Positions 5,276-8,330 of a stretch of DNA of 8,330 nt are shown here, one piece after another. Location of the stretch: the NCBI GenBank assembly GCA_934573945.1, contig CAKTMQ010000067.1, positions 1-8,330 on the forward strand. The letters are read 5' to 3'. The DNA comes from an uncultured Oscillospiraceae bacterium (GTDB taxonomy: Bacteria; Bacillota; Clostridia; Oscillospirales; Oscillospiraceae). Under the pieces are notes generated by a model. That model saw only the letters and a list, made by a program, of their open reading frames with translations, had not been told where the DNA came from and did not search any database. The position numbers and the translations under genes were made by a program. The stretch's first letter is position 1, and every line of letters starts with the position of its first letter.

Positions 5276-6292
5276 ATGAAGAAGTTTCTTGCGTTGATCC
5301 TGGCGCTGGCCATGGCACTGAGCCTGGTGGCCTGCGGCAGCAATAACAACGGTAACGACAACAGCAGCGACAACAGCGGCACCACCACCAAGCAGCTGCG
5401 CTTTGTCACCGGCGGCGAGTCCGGCACGTATTACGGCTTCGGTTCCGTGATCGCCACCCATGCCACCAACAATGCCGGCGTGAGTATAGTGGCTCTGTCC
5501 AGTGACGGCTCCAAGGCCAACGTGTTCTCTCTGGAGGAGAATGAGGCGGAGCTGGGCTTCTGCCAGTCCGACGTGATGGCTTACGCCTATAACGGCACCA
5601 ACATCTTTGCCGACTCCGGCAAGGTGGACTGCTTCTCCGTGCTGGGCGCGCTCTACACCGAGCAGGTGCAGATCGTGACCACCAACCCTGACATCAAGTC
5701 TGTGGCCGATCTGGAGGGCAAGAGTGTGTCCGTGGGTGCGCCTGCCTCCGGCGTGTACTTCAATGCTGTGGACATCCTCAGCGCTTACGGCATCGGTGAT
5801 CTGGATGCCGACGGCAAGTTCACCAAGATCAACGCCACCTACCAGTCCTTCGGCGACAGCGCCGACGCCCTGAAGAACGGTCAGATCGACGCCGCCTTCA
5901 TCGTGGCCGGTGCGCCTACCACCGCCGTGGCCGACCTTGCCACCACCAAGAGCGTGAATCTGGTGTCTCTGGACGACGAGCATATTGAGAAGCTGCTGGC
6001 TTCCTCCCCCTACTATACCAAGTGCGTGATCCCCGCTGAGACCTACAACATGGCCGCTGACGTGACCACCGTGGGCGTGGGCGCTGTGGTGCTGGTGCGC
6101 GACGATGTGTCCGAGGACGCTGTGTATGCCCTGTGCGCGGACATTTTTGACAACGCGTCTTCCCTCGTTGACACCCACGCCAAGTACGGCGAGGTCACCC
6201 TGGAGTACGGTGCGTCCATGACCGCTGTGCCTTACCATGCCGGCGCCGCCAAGTACTTCGCCGAGAAGGGCTTCACCGTTCCCGCCAAGTAA
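5276..6292 (+). CDS. TAXI-family TRAP transporter solute receptor, lipoprotein
   Basis: A 338-aa extracellular solute-binding lipoprotein that captures a substrate and passes it to the TRAP permease downstream. The signal peptide is short (MKKFLALILALAMALSL) and ends in a lipobox LVAC with C20 as the lipid-modified residue. A low-complexity Asn/Asp/Ser/Thr linker covers about 22-39. The mature domain shows TAXI-family landmarks: TGGESGTYYGFG (from 45), ELGFCQSDVMAYAYNGT (from 92), IKSVADLEGKSVSVGAPASG (ending at 159), and a Gln-Ile-Asp-Ala-Ala-Phe segment near 203-208. Length is normal and the frame is intact. It has its own promoter and leader; the fused permease follows after 132 nt. Known or proposed TAXI substrates include glutamate and other carboxylates, but the sequence does not allow a choice. 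The family call is firm, the ligand unknown. Confidence 0.93.
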   Translation: MKKFLALILALAMALSLVACGSNNNGNDNSSDNSGTTTKQLRFVTGGESGTYYGFGSVIATHATNNAGVSIVALSSDGSKANVFSLEENEAELGFCQSDVMAYAYNGTNIFADSGKVDCFSVLGALYTEQVQIVTTNPDIKSVADLEGKSVSVGAPASGVYFNAVDILSAYGIGDLDADGKFTKINATYQSFGDSADALKNGQIDAAFIVAGAPTTAVADLATTKSVNLVSLDDEHIEKLLASSPYYTKCVIPAETYNMAADVTTVGVGAVVLVRDDVSEDAVYALCADIFDNASSLVDTHAKYGEVTLEYGASMTAVPYHAGAAKYFAEKGFTVPAK

Positions 6293-6313
6293 GGAAAGTA
6301 CAAAATCGCATCG

Positions 6314-6344
6314 GGACTACGGCGGGTCTTGCCCGCCGTAGTCC
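6314..6344 (+). other. 13-bp GC-rich stem-loop between receptor and permease genes
   Basis: GGACTACGGCGGG (6314-6326) and CCCGCCGTAGTCC (6332-6344) pair perfectly around TCTTG, beginning 22 nt after the receptor stop. There is no T-run afterwards (GTGTCGCATTCACAGG), so full termination is unlikely. In many importer operons such a stem protects the receptor message and lets less transcript or less stable mRNA reach the permease; that fits here but is inferred. A weak or Rho-assisted terminator is the alternative. Confidence 0.6.
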
Positions 6345-6377
6345 GTGTCGCATTCACAGGGCGTTAAGTCTCTGCTA

Positions 6378-6389
6378 ACGTCCGGACGT
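6378..6389. promoter_or_regulatory. 12-bp perfect palindrome upstream of the TRAP permease
   Basis: ACGTCCGGACGT is a perfect palindrome ending 35 nt before the permease ATG. It could be a small protein-binding site or fold as a short stem in mRNA. No -10/-35 pair is evident next to it. At this length in GC-rich DNA it could also be chance. Confidence 0.25.
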
Positions 6390-6424
6390 GTCCCCTATGA
6401 AGAAGATCGTTATTGGAGAGAGAT

Positions 6425-8330
6425 ATGAGTTTGTTTAAGAAAAAAACCGACACCGCTCCTGCGGTAGACTCCCACGCCGAGGCCGACCTTGACGAGGTTA
6501 TGCGTAAGTATGACCGTGAGTCCAATACCCGCATTTGGACCGGCTGGCGCAAGATCACCATCAAGGTGGTGATGGCGCTTTTCGCCGTGTACTGCATCGT
6601 GATGACGCTGTTTTCCACCGCTATGCCCGAGGTGCGCCTGCCGCTGTTCATGGGCTTTATCGTCATTGCGGGCTTTTTGAGCTTCCCTGCGAAAAAGAGC
6701 CATGTGCGTCCGGATCATATGCCCTGGTACGACATGGTGCTGATGGTGGTGGGAGCGGCCTGCTTCCTCTACTTCGCGTTCAATGCACTTTCCATCATCC
6801 AGTCTGCCGGACGCATTGCGCCGTATCAGGTAGCCATCGGTATCGTTGGCCTGCTGATCCTGATGGAGTTGTGCCGCCGCTGTGTGGGCGTGCCTATTCT
6901 GGTGGTGGCCGGCTTGTTGCTGGTGTATACGTTCATCAATAAGCTGGGGTTCAATCCTGATTTCTATCAGGTGCTGCGTAAGATCATTTATCAGCTGTTC
7001 TTCACCACTTCTGGCGTCATCGGTACGCCGGTGAATGTGTGCTACACCTACATCGTTCTGTTCATTATCTTCGGCGCGTTCCTGGAGCGCACCGGCATCG
7101 CCAACTTCTTCATCAGCTTTGCCAACCGGCTGGCCGGCTGGTCCAGCGGCGGCCCGGCCAAGGTGGCTGTCATCAGCTCCGCGCTGTGCGGCATGGTGTC
7201 CGGTTCCTCCGTGGGCAACACTGTGACCACCGGCTCCTTCACCATCCCCATGATGAAAAAGACCGGCTATAAGCCGGAGTTCGCCGGCGCCGTGGAAGCC
7301 GCCGCCTCCACCGGCGGCCAGATCATGCCCCCCATTATGGGCGCTGCCGCGTTCCTGATGGCGGAGTACATGGGCATCCCCTATGCCAAGGTGGCCGTCA
7401 AGGCCATCCTGCCCGCCATTCTGTACTTCACCGGTATCTTTATCGCCGTTCATCTGGAGGCGAAAAAGTTGGGTCTGAAGGGTATTCCCCGGGATGAGCT
7501 GCCCAAGTGGAAGGTGCTGCTGCGGGATTTCTATCTGATCATCCCCCTGATCCTGCTGGTGTGGCTGGTGTCCTCCGGCAGCAAGACCATGTCCCACTCT
7601 GCGGCCTATTCCATTCTGGCCGCCATCGTGGTGGGCGCGGTGAACTTCTTTATGATCGCCAAGCGCGGTGAGGAGAAGCCGCCCATGAAGACGGGTGCGG
7701 CGCTGGGCAACGCCTGCGAGCGCACGTTCTTCTCCGCTGTGGACGCACTGGAATCCGGCGCGAAGGGATCTATCACCGTGGCCGTGGCCTGCGCCATGGC
7801 GGGCATCATCGCCGGTTGCATCACTGTTACCGGTCTGGCCTCTATCCTCATCAACGCCATCGTGCAGCTAGCCGGCAATGCAACCATCATCGGTCTGGTG
7901 CTGACCATGGTGTGCTGCATCGTGCTGGGTATGGGTGTGCCCACTACCGCCAACTACTGCATCATGGCCTCCACCTGCGCGCCCATCCTGATCCAGCTGA
8001 ACTTCCCCGTGGTGGCTGCCCATTTCTTCGTGTTCTACTTCGGTATTGTGGCGGACATCACGCCTCCCGTGGCGTTGGCGGCTTACGCCGGTTCGGCCAT
8101 TGCCAAATCCGACCCCATGAAGACCGGCGTCAACGCCACAAAGCTGGCCATCGCCGCGTTTATCGTGCCGTACATCTTCGCGTACAGCCCGGCTTTGTTG
8201 TTTGAGAACATCACCGGCTGGTGGGAGGTGGCACAGATCTGCATCAGCGCACTGCTGGGTATCTTTGGTATCGCCGCGGCGCTGAACGGCCACCTGTACA
8301 GAAAGGTCTCCTGGTTCTTCCGTATTCTGC
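6425..8330 (+). CDS. TRAP transporter fused permease, 4TM/12TM (DctQ-DctM fusion), 3' truncated
   Basis: The membrane part of the TRAP importer, using an ion gradient (Na+ or H+) to move the solute delivered by the TAXI receptor. The frame is open from the ATG at 6425 to the window end (635 codons); GGAG at 6415-6418 supports the start. A charged cytoplasmic N-terminus (about 1-42) precedes a small four-helix region (about 45-165) matching the DctQ part, joined to a long DctM-like region. DctM landmarks include the first hairpin-region motif SSALCGMVSGSSVGN (251-265), STGGQIMPPIMGAAAF (from 295), the pseudo-repeat motif LGMGVPTTANYC (from 501) and DITPPVALAAYAGSA (from 544). The two related halves are typical of elevator-type DctM proteins. 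Fusions with TAXI receptors are usually about 630-700 aa, so probably little is missing. It is the second gene of the receptor operon; no other promoter is seen. Confidence 0.93.
   Translation, partial: MSLFKKKTDTAPAVDSHAEADLDEVMRKYDRESNTRIWTGWRKITIKVVMALFAVYCIVMTLFSTAMPEVRLPLFMGFIVIAGFLSFPAKKSHVRPDHMPWYDMVLMVVGAACFLYFAFNALSIIQSAGRIAPYQVAIGIVGLLILMELCRRCVGVPILVVAGLLLVYTFINKLGFNPDFYQVLRKIIYQLFFTTSGVIGTPVNVCYTYIVLFIIFGAFLERTGIANFFISFANRLAGWSSGGPAKVAVISSALCGMVSGSSVGNTVTTGSFTIPMMKKTGYKPEFAGAVEAAASTGGQIMPPIMGAAAFLMAEYMGIPYAKVAVKAILPAILYFTGIFIAVHLEAKKLGLKGIPRDELPKWKVLLRDFYLIIPLILLVWLVSSGSKTMSHSAAYSILAAIVVGAVNFFMIAKRGEEKPPMKTGAALGNACERTFFSAVDALESGAKGSITVAVACAMAGIIAGCITVTGLASILINAIVQLAGNATIIGLVLTMVCCIVLGMGVPTTANYCIMASTCAPILIQLNFPVVAAHFFVFYFGIVADITPPVALAAYAGSAIAKSDPMKTGVNATKLAIAAFIVPYIFAYSPALLFENITGWWEVAQICISALLGIFGIAAALNGHLYRKVSWFFRIL

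Noticed and set aside
6397..6438. A 13-residue frame (MKKIVIGERYEFV) overlapping the TRAP permease start, possible leader peptide
   Set aside because: It has no ribosome-binding site of its own, and the GGAG within it is correctly spaced for the permease ATG at 6425.

Overview
The window looks like chromosome of a GC-rich Firmicute of the Clostridia, most likely an Oscillospiraceae-type gut anaerobe. This is inferred from several things. Codons favour G or C at the third position (CTG, GCC, AAG, ATC). Shine-Dalgarno sites are strong (AGGAGG type). Intergenic DNA is much more AT-rich than the genes, and one promoter has a perfect TATAAT. A short Gram-positive lipoprotein signal is followed by an Asn/Ser/Asp-rich linker. 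All genes lie on the + strand, and there are no rRNA, tRNA, CRISPR or mobile-element genes.

Positions 1-3349 hold the 3' part of an ABC importer operon of the ribose/galactoside/nucleoside (CUT2-like) type. It comprises the C-terminal half of a two-domain ATPase, two tandem paralogous permeases, and a small single-pass membrane protein of unknown function. Coupling is tight: gaps of 10 and 2 nt, then a 4-nt overlap. The binding protein is not in the window and is probably upstream. The substrate cannot be read from the sequence. The second ATPase domain is unusually degenerate.

Positions 3350-3468 are a 119-nt gap with a 14-bp stem-loop, a second weaker stem and a T-run. Positions 3469-4917 encode a complete M20C dipeptidase of the PepD type (482 aa). 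It is followed by a strong intrinsic terminator built on a 36-nt perfect palindrome.

Positions 4918-5275 are an AT-rich intergenic region. It carries the terminator, scattered TTTTGCA/TGCAAAA words and a near-consensus sigma-A promoter (TTGCAA, 17 bp, TATAAT). This promoter drives a TRAP-type importer of the TAXI class: a lipoprotein solute receptor (5276-6292), then, after a 132-nt gap with a 13-bp GC-rich stem-loop, a fused 4TM/12TM permease (6425 to the window end, 635 codons seen, 3' end missing).

Taken together, the window shows two solute importers with different energy sources (ATP, and an ion gradient) on either side of a cytoplasmic dipeptidase. Nothing proves that the three units share a substrate. 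The points of most interest are the degenerate ATPase domain, the unknown membrane protein locked into the ABC operon, and the stem-loops between functionally linked genes. I found no clear sign of an entirely new system.
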